From: Phytophthora colocasiae
Taxonomy: Eukaryota > Oomycota > Peronosporomycetes > Peronosporales > Peronosporaceae
DNA length: 64,000 nt
Direction of reading: 5' to 3'
Assembly: GCA_018806915.1 (NCBI GenBank)
Contig: JAGKQI010000031.1
Coordinates: forward strand, 496,001-560,000
The notes beneath the pieces were generated by a model. That model worked only from the letters and a program-made list of their open reading frames with translations, was not told the DNA's origin and searched no databases. Shown here in pieces: positions 62,530 through 64,000 of this stretch (within the stretch, counting starts at the first letter, position 1; each line of letters opens with the position of its first letter). A program made the position numbers and the translations under genes.

Positions 62530-63817
62530 ATGACTGACTCTCGCCTGCCTGTCTGGGAACAGTACGTTCGACTCGAACTAATTCCCGTCTACTTCGGCAC
62601 GGTGGTTGTCTGGGTGATGACCTCGGCTGTTCGAGGGGTACTCTGGTCGCTAGTAAGACAGGTGTGGATGGTTGTAAGTATGAACTACAGTCTACTGTTC
62701 GGGTTCGTCAGTCGTTAACCAGGAGGTACTTCGAGATCCCGATCTCAACCAGCTCCGTGGCCCTTCGTACATTTTCGCCTTATGGAATGCTTTCTTCGCC
62801 GTGCCTGTGCAAGTTCTCGAAGAAGGTGGCGAGGCATACGGGCAATATGGCCTCATGCTGAGGAGTTGGTGGACCGCCGCTTTGATTACCTACGGCGATT
62901 ACCTACCTAACCTGGGAATACGAACGGGTGCGGCCTACCTAGCGTATGTGAAGGCTACTTGCAACGCCGGGACTGCTGTGTGGCACCGAACGGTGACCGT
63001 CGTGAATGGACTCTGTTGGATCGGCCTACTGTGTCTGTCGCTGATGGTCCACCTCCCCATGACTGCGTTCGACCTACTCGAGTTTCTTACACTTGGGACT
63101 ACAGGGCTGGCGATTGTTCTCAGTTTGCTGAACCTACTCTGTTACCTGACTGGAGAAGCTACCTGGGTCGTCTACGTGTCCGCAGTTGTCGTAGCGGTCG
63201 GGATCGCGACGCACTGTTGGCGACTGAGTGATGAACGAGGTCGACTCCGAAACGCTTCACCTGATGCTGTCGTGCACAGTGCCCTCAGGTCCGTCCGACG
63301 TAAGGTCGACGAGTGTAACCAGCGGGAAGCAGCCTGCTTGTCGAGTCTGCGTGACGCCGAGCCTACCCCTGGAAGGAACCTACATCTACGCCGAAGCTAC
63401 CCTACCGATGAGGTGGCCGCTGCCACCCTGCCGATGGATCCTGTTACTACTACGAAGTATCCTGCTCCGACTGTTCTTACCTCTGACTCAAGGACCCCTA
63501 ATGTTGCCTACTCCGTTGCTCTTGCATCTACTTCAAGTTCGGCTACGCCTCTTCATCCTGCGACTACTTCAACTACTACTTCCTGCGTGACACCTACTCT
63601 ACTGGACGAAGGCTACATCACCCTGACCGAAGAAGAACTCCGTGTGGTCAAGTGCCTCCGGGACATGGAACGCGACCGAGTTGTGCGAGGACGCCCAACG
63701 CTAGGTCGGGGAGTTTGTCCCGTACCCGGGAATATAGCGTGCGAGCCAGCTTCGGGCGCGCACTATGTCCCGAGGCCTTTTCCCACGTCGACTACTGTAC
63801 ATGGCCCGGTGGCCTAG
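62530..63817 (+). pseudogene. multi-pass membrane protein ORF of a retroelement, one frameshift
   Basis: The ATG at 62530 opens MTDSRLPVWEQYVRLELIPV. A shift at about 62700-62716 moves coding to the frame that is open to 63817, giving about 429 codons in all. Four hydrophobic segments are visible: near YFGTVVVWVMTSAV, VVNGLCWIGLLCLSLMV, LGLAIV-like TTGLAIVLSLLNLLCYL, and VVYVSAVVVAVGIATHCW. A long Ser/Thr/Pro-rich soluble tail follows and ends VHGPVA. The last ~35 codons recur at 53506-53608. An env-like or accessory membrane role is possible, but I recognise no family. Confidence 0.45.
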
Positions 63818-63858
63818 TACTGTGTCTGAGGACCACTTCGGAGGTACTTCCCATCTAC
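63715..63858 (+). repeat. 144-bp direct repeat, right copy
   Basis: Matches 53506-53649. The match ends where the next transposon begins; the left copy continues into other sequence after atctac. Confidence 0.85.
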
Positions 63859-64000
63859 ACCGATCGACAGAATGCATGGTCCATATAAAAAGGGCGCCCG
63901 TGATATAGAATTGCGTACACATATTGTTATCAACCAATCAAATCACCCGTCGCAGCGTTCAATCGCTAAAATAAAACTCCACTAGCCACTCGATAAAACG
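63856..64000 (+). mobile_element. 5' end of a pogo-like transposon running out of the window
   Basis: Begins TACACCGATCGACAGAATGC at a TA and matches 48650-48506 in inverted orientation to the window end. It interrupts the retroelement 3' flank that is uninterrupted at 53649. The expected ATG lies just outside the window. Confidence 0.7.

Noticed and set aside
48650..63856. The two inverted 145-bp matches as TIRs of one 15-kb element
   Set aside because: Each is better explained as the 5' end of a separate copy of the same pogo-like family, as the related element at 51730-52290 shows.

Overview
The window looks like a repeat-rich, effector-bearing segment of a plant-pathogenic oomycete genome, most likely Phytophthora or a close relative. 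Three genes carry the signal peptide, RxLR, EER and WY-type helical architecture typical of Phytophthora secreted effectors. Introns are short (65-190 bp), and the transposon mix (chromodomain Ty3/gypsy, Ty1/copia, hAT, Crypton, pogo/Tc1-mariner) fits such genomes. Species and strain cannot be named from sequence alone. All calls come from reading the sequence, with no database search.

Layout. 1-1.9 kb: 3' end of a gypsy element (integrase, chromodomain, LTR). 2.6-10.95 kb (block A): RxLR effector, a GyrI/AraC-effector-binding-like gene (GyrI-a, broken by a nonsense codon and a 629-bp ankyrin-like insert), then a convergent second GyrI-like gene (GyrI-b) split by a young 5.1-kb gypsy element (294-bp LTRs, TSD cggcc). 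11-14.5 kb: pogo-like remnant, a tRNA-like sequence and a broken Crypton. 15.3-30.9 kb: a three-level nest, hAT containing copia (16477-29563, TSD gtttt) containing gypsy (20279-28569, TSD acgac). 31.6-44.6 kb: a gene island with a 1586-aa protein of three kinase-like domains, a mucin-like single-pass surface protein, a double-FHA PP2C phosphatase and a two-TM protein, interrupted by two tandem MITEs. 44.9-46.9 kb (block B): an inverted, decayed copy of block A with an intact GyrI-a, a truncated GyrI-b and an RxLR gene whose signal-peptide region carries a 10-bp deletion. 47.1-47.7 kb: a third RxLR gene. 48.4-53.4 kb: five TA-flanked DNA transposons packed almost end to end. 53.5-63.9 kb: an unusual retroelement remnant with a chromodomain-like ORF and a multi-pass membrane ORF on +, and an acidic ORF on -, the last split by a copia element with seemingly identical LTRs (56261-61592). 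A further pogo-like element begins at 63856 and leaves the window.

The most unusual signals are: (1) the gypsy element at 20279-28569, packed along its whole length, coding and LTR alike, with short near-perfect inverted repeats; (2) its 514-aa antisense ORF overlapping the chromodomain ORF; (3) the 54-64 kb retroelement with antisense acidic and multi-TM ORFs; (4) the duplicated cassette pairing an RxLR effector with bacterial-type GyrI-like genes only 58-68 nt away. Effectors and GyrI genes sit in the repeat-rich flanks, and the housekeeping-like genes sit between the two inverted blocks, as expected of a two-speed genome.
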